Numbered from the stretch's first letter, positions 1 to 6,362 are shown. The stretch is DNA of 11,819 nucleotides from Candidatus Poseidoniaceae archaeon (GCA_029250345.1 JAQXFL010000135.1:1-11819), one strand, 5' to 3'. Program-made: numbers and translations. The notes: generated from the letters alone by a model not told the origin.

Positions 1-1
1 G

Positions 2-610
2 GGGAGTACCAACCACCTCCGGGTAAAACCATACGACGTTGAAGGCCTTGCTGCAATTGCGACTCAGCGAGCTACGATGGGATTAGTTCCGGGAACGTGG
101 ACGCCAGAAATCATACGAATATTAGCTGAGAAAGCAGCCCCAACCGGCGATGCTCGCCGTGTGATTGAATTACTCAATGCTGCGGTGGAACGGTGTGAAT
201 TCCGCCAAGATGCTCATAATGAACGGCGGCTCATCATCGATGATATTCATGTCCCGCTCAACAGGGAGCCGACGACGGCGGGCAGTAACCTCGAACATAT
301 CGACGACCTCAACCCAAATGCGATGTTGGTACTCCTTGCTTTGTGCAGACGATTGACAAAACAAGAGTCGATGACAACCGGTGATGTCGAACAATTGTAT
401 GCCGTTGTTTGCGAAGAGTATGAACAAAAAATGAAGAGCCATACCACGGTTTGGAAATATCTAAAGGATTTTGAGGAGCGGCAAATCATCTCATCGAGAG
501 TGGCTACAATCACCGGCGGAAGGGGCAGAACAACTCATCTAGGCATGCCACATTTCCTACCAAAAGACCTTGCAAGTCGACTCGAAATGCTGTTGAAAAA
601 GAAGTTTTGA
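2..610 (+). CDS. orc1: Orc1/Cdc6 replication initiator, C-terminal part (5' end outside window)
   Basis: The reading frame is open from base 2 and gives 202 residues before the stop; the AAA+ Walker motifs must lie upstream of the window. Seen here: a KPYDVEGL segment at residues 9-16, matching the PY motif of the Orc1/Cdc6 lid region. The sensor-2 motif GDARRVIELL follows at 49-58, and then a C-terminal winged helix at about 105-200, whose wing is the glycine/arginine-rich GGRGRTTHL at 172-180. Orc1/Cdc6 binds origin repeats with the winged helix and AAA+ domain and loads the MCM helicase. The internal ATG at base 77 is not the start, because conserved sequence continues upstream of it. It lies 79 bases before the S6e gene on the same strand. 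Replication origins often adjoin such genes, so one could lie beyond the left edge; this is inference. Confidence 0.93.
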   Translation, partial: GSTNHLRVKPYDVEGLAAIATQRATMGLVPGTWTPEIIRILAEKAAPTGDARRVIELLNAAVERCEFRQDAHNERRLIIDDIHVPLNREPTTAGSNLEHIDDLNPNAMLVLLALCRRLTKQESMTTGDVEQLYAVVCEEYEQKMKSHTTVWKYLKDFEERQIISSRVATITGGRGRTTHLGMPHFLPKDLASRLEMLLKKKF

Positions 611-644
611 CACCGGTTTTGTCAGTTGCGCTCATACGGTGGGG

Positions 645-652
645 CTAAATAG
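645..652 (+). promoter_or_regulatory. Possible TATA-like element upstream of rps6e
   Basis: The short gap between orc1 and rps6e contains ctaaatag. It would place a transcription start near base 673-676, leaving a short leader that contains the SD-like gaagtgat at 679-686. Archaeal TATA boxes are degenerate and I see no clear BRE, so this is only a candidate for the promoter of the rps6e/aIF2 gamma/PIN group. Confidence 0.3.
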
Positions 653-689
653 AGGACGATAGTCGCAAGGGCGTTCTTGAAGTGATATT

Positions 690-1178
690 ATGGCTGTTGG
701 ACAACAAGGAGAATTCGTCGCAGTAGTGAATGACACCGACCCAAAGAACGGCGGTAAGTCCTATTCACTCAAAATTAGTGGAAACAATCACGCCCAATTA
801 TTGGGTAAGAAAATCGGAGATACCGTTGACGGAATCTTCGTTGGAGAAGGTGAACAAACTCTTTCCGGATACAAACTCCAAATCACTGGCGGTTCTGACA
901 AAACTGGAACTCCTCTTCGCCGTGACCTTGAAGGCGGTCGCCGACAAGCAATTCTCGTGACTCGTTCAACCGGATTCAAGGGACACAGTCTCGTGTTCAA
1001 GAACAAAGGCGGGGAAAAGAAGCGATTCCGTTACAAGCCTGATGGCCTACGCAAGCGACGTTTCTTCCGTGGCAACACCATCAGCCAAGACACCCGTCAA
1101 ATCAATCTCAAAGTCATCGAAGCTGGCAAGAAGTCACTCGGCGACATCCTCGCAAAGCTAGAGGAAGCATCGGAGTGA
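690..1178 (+). CDS. rps6e: Small-subunit ribosomal protein S6e
   Basis: This 162-residue protein is archaeal/eukaryotic S6e, a component of the 30S subunit. The family signature YKLQITGGSDKTG is at residues 61-73, followed by PLRRDLEGGRR (75-85) and the basic KRRFFRGNTIS near 122-132. The end of the protein (QINLKVIEAGKKSLGDIL) also follows the archaeal family. At 162 residues it is somewhat longer than many archaeal S6e proteins; the extra length seems to lie in a lysine-rich stretch at about 98-125. The chosen ATG has an SD-like AAGTGAT just upstream. It is followed after 38 bases by aIF2 gamma on the same strand, a pairing seen in many Euryarchaeota, so the two are probably cotranscribed. 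Confidence 0.96.
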   Translation: MAVGQQGEFVAVVNDTDPKNGGKSYSLKISGNNHAQLLGKKIGDTVDGIFVGEGEQTLSGYKLQITGGSDKTGTPLRRDLEGGRRQAILVTRSTGFKGHSLVFKNKGGEKKRFRYKPDGLRKRRFFRGNTISQDTRQINLKVIEAGKKSLGDILAKLEEASE

Positions 1179-1216
1179 AACCCGAGAGGGCTTTCGTAGA
1201 ACAGGAGTGAGGAAGC

Positions 1217-2455
1217 ATGGCACGAAAGCTTCCCGCACAACCTGAAATCAACATCGGTCTTGTCGGTCACGTCGACCACGGTAAAACGACCCTAACACAA
1301 GCATTGTCAGGGATTTGGACGGATACACACTCAGAAGAAAGAAAGCGTGGTATTTCGATTAAACTCGGCTACGCTGACACCGCTTTTTACAAAACCAAGG
1401 ACGGGCAATACTACGCTACTGGCCGACACCCAGATGGTAAAGCAGATGACCCAAAGGAACTGGAACGAGTGATTTCCTTTGTTGACGCACCTGGTCACGA
1501 GACCTTAATGGCCATCATGATCACTGGTGCATCGATTATGGATGGCGCAATGCTGATGGTTGCTGCTAACGAAACATGCCCGCAACCGCAAACGCGAGAA
1601 CATTTGATGGCCCTTGAAATTGCTGGAATCAAAAACATCGTTATCGTTCAAAACAAAATCGACCTTGTCACAAAGGAACGGGCTTTGGAATCCTATGCAG
1701 AAGTGAAAGAGTTCCTCAAAGGCACCATCGCAGAGAATGCACCGGTCATACCTGTTTCCGCACACCACGATGTCAACTTGGATATTCTCATCGATGCCAT
1801 CGAAAAGACCATTCCCACCCCTGACCGCTCACAGCACAAGCGTTCAATCATGCATGTTGCTCGCTCATTCGACATCAACAGGCCTGGTACACGGCCAACA
1901 AAACTCCGAGGAGGTGTCATTGGCGGTAGTATCATCGAAGGAAACTTCGACATCGGCGATGAAATCATCATCGGCCCAGGACGTAAAATCGAAAACGGTT
2001 CCAAAACAACATGGGAACCGATCGAAGCGACCGTGAAAAGCATGCAAGGTGGAGGACTTGACCTTGAAAGCATGCACTCAGGCGGTCTATGTGGTATGGC
2101 AACTATGCTCGACCCGTCGATTACAACTTCAGATAACCTCTCCGGACAAGTGGTTGCACGCAAAGGCGACTTACCTGAAGTACGCAATTCTGTGTCAATC
2201 GACATCAACTTGATGAAAACGATGGTTGCTGGAGAAGGTGAAGCACCAGAGAAAATCTATCCACTTCGAAACAACGAGATGTTGATGATAAACGTTGCAA
2301 CTGCAACCTCGGTCGGCGTTACCAAAAATTCAGAGAAAGGAAAAGCGACCCTCGACTTGCGTCTTCCAATTTGTGCAGACACTGGACAACGTGTCTCTCT
2401 TTCACGGCGTGTTGGCTCTCGCTGGCGCCTCATTGGATACGGAACAATTCTATGA
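1217..2455 (+). CDS. eif2g: Translation initiation factor aIF2, gamma subunit
   Basis: This 412-residue GTPase is the core of the aIF2 heterotrimer, which brings initiator Met-tRNA to the small ribosomal subunit. GTPase motifs are all present: G1 GHVDHGKT at residues 17-24, the switch-1 segment RKRGISIKLGYAD at 42-54, G3 DAPGH at 90-94, G4 NKID at 146-149 and G5 SAH at 181-183. Domains II and III follow, ending in the family's SRRVGSRWRLIGYGTI. A strong SD (ggagtgagg, 1204-1212) supports the start. Oddity: between the GYAD segment and the G3 region (residues 55-85), where many archaeal homologues carry a four-cysteine zinc knuckle, there is no cysteine at all. The stop codon overlaps the start of the PIN gene (ATGA), so the two are translationally coupled. 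Confidence 0.97.
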   Translation: MARKLPAQPEINIGLVGHVDHGKTTLTQALSGIWTDTHSEERKRGISIKLGYADTAFYKTKDGQYYATGRHPDGKADDPKELERVISFVDAPGHETLMAIMITGASIMDGAMLMVAANETCPQPQTREHLMALEIAGIKNIVIVQNKIDLVTKERALESYAEVKEFLKGTIAENAPVIPVSAHHDVNLDILIDAIEKTIPTPDRSQHKRSIMHVARSFDINRPGTRPTKLRGGVIGGSIIEGNFDIGDEIIIGPGRKIENGSKTTWEPIEATVKSMQGGGLDLESMHSGGLCGMATMLDPSITTSDNLSGQVVARKGDLPEVRNSVSIDINLMKTMVAGEGEAPEKIYPLRNNEMLMINVATATSVGVTKNSEKGKATLDLRLPICADTGQRVSLSRRVGSRWRLIGYGTIL

Positions 2456-2865
2456 GCGTGAACCAATTGAAGGTGGTTCTGTCTCAACTGGTTTTGGTCG
2501 ACGCGTGTGGATGGGCAGCTGTCATCGATTCAGGAATGAATATTGACACGGAGATGAACCGAGTTTTTGGACCCGCACAACTGCGACTTCTTGACCGCGT
2601 CAAGCAAGAAATTGAACGATTAAACCAAGAGCGTCCACGAAAAAAGAATCTACTTCTCCCGCTTCTTGAACAAAAATCCGAATTCATCGAGCCATTGAGC
2701 ACGACTTCTGAACACCCTGATGATCAGTTGTTTGAACTGGCATCTGAACTGAAGGTCCCGGTTCTCACCGTTGATGTGGATCTGAAGCGAAGGCTCTACG
2801 AAGCAGACCTGCCAATTCTCGAAGTGAGTAAAAACCAGCGACTTCAATTGGTCGATTCTCTATAG
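2452..2865 (+). CDS. PIN-domain protein, Fcf1-like (putative RNA processing nuclease)
   Basis: A 137-residue protein starting at the ATG inside the ATGA overlap with the aIF2 gamma stop; an in-frame upstream ATG at 2371 would lie within aIF2 gamma and is unlikely. The spacing of acidic residues fits a PIN fold: D17 in the opening strand (VLVDACGW), E53 or nearby in the next helix, D90/D91 (HPDDQLFELA) and D108/D110 (VLTVDVDLKRRL). PIN domains are metal-dependent ribonucleases. In Euryarchaeota a PIN protein of the Fcf1/VapC-like group commonly follows aIF2 gamma and is thought to act in rRNA processing or translation quality control. No antitoxin-like partner is visible, so a toxin role is less likely. 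The gene ends 20 bases from the convergent DUF357 gene. Confidence 0.8.
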   Translation: MSVNQLKVVLSQLVLVDACGWAAVIDSGMNIDTEMNRVFGPAQLRLLDRVKQEIERLNQERPRKKNLLLPLLEQKSEFIEPLSTTSEHPDDQLFELASELKVPVLTVDVDLKRRLYEADLPILEVSKNQRLQLVDSL

Positions 2866-2885
2866 AGCGGTGGTTTTCCCAAGCA

Positions 2886-3185
2886 TCAGGGCAAAGTAAA
2901 CAAGACATCGTCGCCGTGTCCGTCCAGGAAACCAATCTTCACTCCTGCGTCAATCCAAGCATGCGCATAGTTGATGGCTCCAAAAGCTCGGACATGATCC
3001 CCTATTGACAAAAAGTGTGCAGCATCTGAAGCGTAGTCATCTGCCATTCGCATCATTACTGCGAGTTTTTGTGCATCGGCACTGCCTTCTTCACAAAGCG
3101 AAGTGGCCTTCGCTCGTGCTCTTTTGGTAATATCAAGGTACTTTTCAACACGCTCTGTGGTGACCAATTTCATGTCTTCACTCAT
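2886..3185 (-). CDS. DUF357 family protein
   Basis: A 99-residue, mainly helical protein. The central part, YASDAAHFLSIGDHVRAF (residues about 51-68) followed by GAINYAHAWIDAG, matches the archaeal DUF357 pattern of a tyrosine/aspartate-rich helix, a Gly-Asp turn and a YAH-W-DAG helix. The family is widespread in Archaea and its function is not established. It is the last gene of a three-gene minus-strand operon: its ATG overlaps the stop codon of the propeller-like protein (ATGA), and it has its own strong SD (GGAGGGT, 3191-3197) inside the end of that gene. The coupling suggests it is made together with the two upstream proteins. No signal peptide or membrane segment is visible, so it is probably cytoplasmic. 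Confidence 0.8.
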   Translation of the reverse strand: MSEDMKLVTTERVEKYLDITKRARAKATSLCEEGSADAQKLAVMMRMADDYASDAAHFLSIGDHVRAFGAINYAHAWIDAGVKIGFLDGHGDDVLFTLP

Positions 3186-4231
3186 TCTCCACCCTCCTTT
3201 TGGCGTTTCAGAAGACGGCGAACATCCTCGGAACGTCCCAGTGCACCGTAGAGTTCGACAGCTCTCGAAAGGCGGCCTTCGTCTTCGGCTGTTTGTGCTC
3301 GCAAGAACAATGCCTTACGCTCCTCCCAATTCTTAGCCAAAGCAGCCTCAGCAGCCGCTTGATAGCGCCCTTGACGCTCGGCTTGAGCAAGATGAGGGGC
3401 TGTCCAACGGCGAACCAACCCCGACCGTGTAGCGGTAACCATTGTGTCAGGCGTCAGTCCAATGAGCAAATCGCCAAGATTCATCGATTCACCGAGCACC
3501 GTCAAGGCTTCGTTGCCTTCGTGTGCTGAAAGGTGATGCAGATGGCCTTCAATACCAAGCACCCACCAGCCGTCAGCACTCCGAACGCCTTCCATCGGTT
3601 CAAGTGATTCGTATTCAATTCGTTCCAACGCGTCCCAACCAAACGGGTGAGGGACACCCTCCCAAATCCCGCCATCGCTGGACTGCATTAGCAAACGGCC
3701 GTTCATGAGTGGAGTGACCCAACTCCAAATACGGTCTTCAAGGACCCGTTTTTGGTCGCTTTGGGCTAAGCGAGCGCACCAAAGTTTGCCTTCAGCATCT
3801 TGCCACATCATGTGTTCTCGGTCAAGCCATCCAAGCAATCGGCGAACTTTGCCGCTATCGAGCCGACGAAGGCCTGTTCCTTCGTGTGTAAACAAATGCA
3901 GGTGCCCTTCACGCCCAGAAAGAATCCAACCGCCTCCAGGCCGTGCTAGAAGCTCTGCAAATCCACCGGGTGTAGAACGACCTTCATGAAGCAAGGAACC
4001 ATCCAATGTCGAAAGAACGTAGAACCCATGCGCTGCTAAGATACCGAGAACCCCATTATTGGCCTGCGCACAATGTGCTTTGAATGGTAATTCGACCTTC
4101 CATCGCACTGAGCCGTCAGCCTCTATCATGAACAAATCCAATCCGCTGCTAACGACCATGCCGCCTTCGACCGGCGCAAGCGCTGCAATACGTTGTGGTG
4201 CTTGCCACGACCACGTGATTGACCAAGACAT
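3182..4231 (-). CDS. Beta-propeller-like protein with C-terminal helical tail, function unknown
   Basis: 349 residues. Residues 1-280 are built of short strand-turn units with many tryptophans and glycine/aspartate turns, such as the opening SWSITWSWQAPQRIAALAP, DLFMIEADGSVRWKVEL (32-48) and GFYVLSTLDGSLLHEG (69-84). This is the texture of a PQQ/WD-type beta-propeller, though I cannot assign an exact blade number. A near-duplicate motif, GHLHLFTHEG at 109-118 and GHLHHLSAHEG at 229-239, supports blade repetition. Residues 280-349 turn helical, charged and alanine-rich (RAVELYGALGRSEDVRRLLKR), resembling a TPR-like helical pair. No signal peptide is seen, unlike many secreted PQQ proteins, so a cytoplasmic scaffold is more likely. 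It starts at an ATG sharing one base with the stop of the upstream ATPase gene (TGATG) behind a very strong SD (GGAGGTGAT). Confidence 0.65.
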   Translation of the reverse strand: MSWSITWSWQAPQRIAALAPVEGGMVVSSGLDLFMIEADGSVRWKVELPFKAHCAQANNGVLGILAAHGFYVLSTLDGSLLHEGRSTPGGFAELLARPGGGWILSGREGHLHLFTHEGTGLRRLDSGKVRRLLGWLDREHMMWQDAEGKLWCARLAQSDQKRVLEDRIWSWVTPLMNGRLLMQSSDGGIWEGVPHPFGWDALERIEYESLEPMEGVRSADGWWVLGIEGHLHHLSAHEGNEALTVLGESMNLGDLLIGLTPDTMVTATRSGLVRRWTAPHLAQAERQGRYQAAAEAALAKNWEERKALFLRAQTAEDEGRLSRAVELYGALGRSEDVRRLLKRQKEGGE

Positions 4232-6123
4232 CAGACATCACCTCCGAGTACATTCCACGCAATCAACTGGGCTCGAGCAGCCTGCGTCAATTCATAGTAT
4301 CTGTTACGACCAAGTGTCCGAACACTTAGAACGCCGCCTTTGAGGAGGCGGTTACTGATTTGAGAAAGGCGAGCCCGTTTGATGTTCAGTTGCCCGAGTA
4401 TTTCCCCATCTGATGGCGAATAACGGCGCTCATTGGCAATGGAAATAATTACCATCTCATGGCTCGTGAGTGTCGAAAGAAGAGATGGATTTAGTGCATA
4501 GTCTTGCTTTACTCCGACTGGTTTTCGTTGCAAAGATTCCAGTGCATCAACTAATTTACGCCGATTCACGCCAGTATCAAGCCCGTCAGAGGTTTGGAGA
4601 GCGAGTTGCAATGCCTTCATCACCGGCACCATTCCTGCAAGATCGCTCAATAGGCCGTTGGACGGCAAAACAACTTGTTCAAAGTCCTCGATTGGGAGAG
4701 ATACCGGTTCATCCGCCGGTTCAATGGTCGTAAACTCCGGTTCTTCATGCTCAAAAAGGCCAATTTCATCGTGCAGCATGAATGCTGACTCGTCGGCTGA
4801 AATCACTTGTTCGATAGGTTCAGGCGGTCTGAGAGAAGGATCTTCCCACAGTTCTGCACCCTCGACAACGTCAACCAATTCGTCTTCGAACTCCTCTGAT
4901 TTTGAGACTTCGGCATACGACAAGTCGGTGTATGCTCGGTTTCGAGTGAATAAACCAGTCATACCCTTGGTTGCAATTGGGTCTAGAGGAGGTCTTTGCA
5001 TAGGTTCTGGTTTGGCTTTTGGAGGCGTTGCAGGGTGGCCGTCGCGGTAATTGTCGACCGCTTCCAATTCCTTCAGAGCTTCTTGATTTTCTTGGTCAAC
5101 GATAAGTTGGTCAAGGTTCAAATCAAAACTGTTGTTGATATCCTCAATGCTTTCCATGATTTTCGCATCTTGGACTTGTTCTAGCGTTTGTGTTGGTTCC
5201 TCGAGAGGCATACTCAACGGTTCAATTGAAGACTCTTGTTCATCATCAAACACGGACTCAAAACTCGAATGGATGTTTGGATCAATCGCTACTGGTGTGA
5301 ATTGTGATTCGGAAACTGGGGCCTTCGAATCATACTGTGGGTCAACATAGGTGTATTGCGACATCTTCGAACTGTCAATTGCATCACGCATGACGCGGAT
5401 AACCTCTGCAGGAAGCCCGTTTGTTTGCTCAAGCAAATGTTGTGCATCTTCAAGAGCGAAGGAGAACGTTTGGTTGGTCGACTTTTCTATGCGGCGTTCA
5501 ACAAGCAATTGTATTTCTTCTGCAGTCAAATTCGGCAGTGGGTTCATTTGCTCAAGGCGTTGTAAAATAGAAGCGGGTAACATGTTCTTATCCTTTGTTT
5601 CCACGACGACCACGACGACTGCCTGGAGACGTTCAAGGAGCGGAAGGGTATCTCGCAAGGCGACGTTGAGTGCAGATATGTCAACGGTTGAGGCATCGAG
5701 TACAATCAAAGGTAGTGCATGTGGAAAGTCGTTGGTAGCGGCCATTATCTGGCTAATCAGTTCGCTACGGTTCTCAGGAGGATTGATGTGGACAAATTGG
5801 GCGTAGATTTCTTTGAGCAAGTTCAATCCTGCTTGCGAATGTGAGATGTGGTCGATGTAAATCGAAAGTGGAGCCGTTTTCGAGGCGCAGCGAAGCAATG
5901 AAGTACGACCGGAGCCATGTTCCCCAAGCAAAAGAATGCGTCGAGGGGAGCGGAATTTCATGTATTGTGAAAGGACCGTCAACATATGGTTACGCCCGAC
6001 AAGGAGATCTGAATCACTCGCTTCCAAAGATACGGTCGAGAAGGGATTTGAGTCCATAGGGGGCAGAGTCATTTCCTTGCCAACTATTCGCATAAAAGGC
6101 CCAACCCACTTTGGGTATTTCAT
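4231..6123 (-). CDS. AAA-like ATPase with degenerate P-loop, acidic linker and C-terminal winged helix
   Basis: 630 residues in three parts. Residues 38-250 resemble an Orc1/STAND-like AAA domain: LLVGRNHMLTVLSQYM as an entry box (40-55), a Walker A-like GEHGSGRTS at 67-75, a Walker B-like LPLIVLDAS at 137-145, a hydrophobic sensor-1 strand (AVVVVVVETKD) and NGLPAEVIRVMRD near 235-247. The Walker A lysine is arginine (R73), and the Walker B aspartate (D143) is followed by alanine, not glutamate, so hydrolysis is doubtful. Residues 260-490 are acidic, proline-rich and probably disordered. Residues 545-625 form a MarR-like winged helix (LGQLNIKRARLSQISNRLLKGGVLSV, with wing LGRNRYYELT), suggesting DNA binding. 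GGAGAGTGA just upstream supports the ATG at 6123; in-frame ATGs at 6072 and 6057 are alternatives. It is first in the operon. A regulator or DNA-tethered scaffold is inferred; I cannot name the family. Confidence 0.7.
   Translation of the reverse strand: MKYPKWVGPFMRIVGKEMTLPPMDSNPFSTVSLEASDSDLLVGRNHMLTVLSQYMKFRSPRRILLLGEHGSGRTSLLRCASKTAPLSIYIDHISHSQAGLNLLKEIYAQFVHINPPENRSELISQIMAATNDFPHALPLIVLDASTVDISALNVALRDTLPLLERLQAVVVVVVETKDKNMLPASILQRLEQMNPLPNLTAEEIQLLVERRIEKSTNQTFSFALEDAQHLLEQTNGLPAEVIRVMRDAIDSSKMSQYTYVDPQYDSKAPVSESQFTPVAIDPNIHSSFESVFDDEQESSIEPLSMPLEEPTQTLEQVQDAKIMESIEDINNSFDLNLDQLIVDQENQEALKELEAVDNYRDGHPATPPKAKPEPMQRPPLDPIATKGMTGLFTRNRAYTDLSYAEVSKSEEFEDELVDVVEGAELWEDPSLRPPEPIEQVISADESAFMLHDEIGLFEHEEPEFTTIEPADEPVSLPIEDFEQVVLPSNGLLSDLAGMVPVMKALQLALQTSDGLDTGVNRRKLVDALESLQRKPVGVKQDYALNPSLLSTLTSHEMVIISIANERRYSPSDGEILGQLNIKRARLSQISNRLLKGGVLSVRTLGRNRYYELTQAARAQLIAWNVLGGDV
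4236..4245 (-). promoter_or_regulatory. Shine-Dalgarno for the propeller-like gene
   Basis: Minus strand reads GGAGGTGATG, then four bases, then the ATG at 4231. The site lies inside the last codons of the ATPase gene, so ribosomes finishing that gene can reinitiate directly. It fixes the start of the propeller-like protein. Confidence 0.75.
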
Positions 6124-6187
6124 GTTTCACTCTCCAAAGGCAGTAAGAAGACCTGTTAAGACATGTTAATCTCGACACCGCCATCAT
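6014..6187 (-). CDS. Possible 57-residue upstream ORF overlapping the ATPase gene
   Basis: An ORF opening with two ATGs (6187 and 6184) lies three bases after a near-perfect SD (GGAGGTGAT at 6191-6199). It runs into the ATPase gene in a different frame and stops at 6014-6016. The peptide, beginning MMAVSRLTCLNRS, is rich in tryptophan and cysteine and resembles nothing I recognise. Because it overlaps the first 110 bases of the ATPase gene, its translation would compete with or control initiation there. Alternatives are that the SD-like sequence is accidental, or that a +1 shift or an assembly indel in the run of five Cs near 6059-6063 joins it to the main frame. Coding status is unproven. 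Confidence 0.22.
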   Translation of the reverse strand: MMAVSRLTCLNRSSYCLWRVKHEIPKVGWAFYANSWQGNDSAPYGLKSLLDRIFGSE

Positions 6188-6190
6188 AAA

Positions 6191-6199
6191 ATCACCTCC
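6191..6199 (-). promoter_or_regulatory. Strong Shine-Dalgarno without an annotated gene
   Basis: Minus strand GGAGGTGAT followed by TTT and ATGATG. It is as strong as the SD before the propeller-like gene in this window, yet it precedes only a short out-of-frame ORF and lies about 70 bases upstream of the ATPase start. Confidence 0.45.
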
Positions 6200-6212
6200 A
6201 TTAACAATTCAA

Positions 6213-6254
6213 TAACGGGTTTCTAACGCGTTAATGAAACCGTTAGACCCGTTA
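6213..6254. repeat. Imperfect inverted repeat with a central palindrome
   Basis: The left arm taacgggtttctaacg (6213-6228) pairs with the right arm cgttagacccgtta (6241-6254), matching in full except for two extra Ts in the left arm. Overlapping the inner side of the left arm is a perfect 10-base palindrome, taacgcgtta (6224-6233). It lies between the outward-facing ATGs at 6187 and 6258, where core promoters for both directions would be expected. It looks like an operator for a dimeric or multimeric DNA-binding protein. Confidence 0.6.
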
Positions 6255-6257
6255 ATA

Positions 6258-6362
6258 ATGAGAGTGAGCCGCCAAGAATCCAAACAGAAAAAAACGAGCC
6301 ATCTACGCCGTACTTGCCGATTGCTTGATGGGGTAAAGGCCCTTGGAGAGAAATGGGCGTGA
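6258..6362 (+). CDS. Possible 34-residue leader ORF before HMG-CoA reductase
   Basis: An ATG at 6258, directly after the last CGTTAAT element, opens a 34-codon ORF. The peptide is strongly basic (MRVSRQESKQKK at its start). Its TGA at 6360-6362 sits within the SD-like GGCGTGA just before the HMG-CoA reductase ATG at 6367. The same arrangement, with the stop codon inside the next gene's SD, joins smc to scpA and scpA to scpB here. There is no SD before this ORF, so it would have to be leaderless. A short ORF like this can arise by chance; I treat it as a candidate leader peptide only. Confidence 0.2.
   Translation: MRVSRQESKQKKTSHLRRTCRLLDGVKALGEKWA

Larger units (their letters stand above)
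6154..6256. promoter_or_regulatory. Cluster of eight GTTA-core sites in the divergent control region
   Basis: The region between the divergently transcribed ATPase operon and HMG-CoA reductase carries repeated (C/T)GTTA(A/G) elements. Plus-strand copies are at 6154-6160, 6164-6170, 6229-6235, 6241-6247 and 6250-6256. Minus-strand copies are at 6200-6206, 6213-6218 and 6224-6230. Several include the fuller form CGTTAAT or TGTTAAT. Such density at a divergent promoter suggests cooperative binding of a regulator that controls both directions. Some copies may double as TATA elements, since no separate convincing TATA box is apparent. An origin-type role is possible but less supported. Confidence 0.5.

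Noticed and set aside
608..624. Possible hairpin terminator after orc1 (tgaca...tgtca)
   Set aside because: The stem is only five base pairs, and the T run (617-620) is four bases long and lies largely within the loop. Archaeal termination does not need hairpins, so it is not convincing.
1693..2208. A 171-codon open frame on the minus strand inside aIF2 gamma
   Set aside because: It is fully antisense to a clearly conserved GTPase gene and its translation shows no recognisable domain; it is a codon-bias shadow.
2371..2451. An upstream ATG extending the PIN protein by 27 residues
   Set aside because: The extension lies wholly within the conserved C-terminus of aIF2 gamma, whereas the ATG at 2452 gives the usual ATGA overlap and a complete PIN fold.
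5351..5806. A 151-codon open frame on the plus strand within the ATPase gene
   Set aside because: Its Ser/Arg/Cys-rich translation is typical of an antisense shadow, and the opposite strand encodes a coherent AAA-like domain.
6154..6256. CRISPR array or classical archaeal origin repeats in the divergent region
   Set aside because: The repeated units are only 6-8 bases with irregular spacing on both strands. There are no spacers, and I do not see the longer ORB-type origin consensus; an operator cluster fits better.
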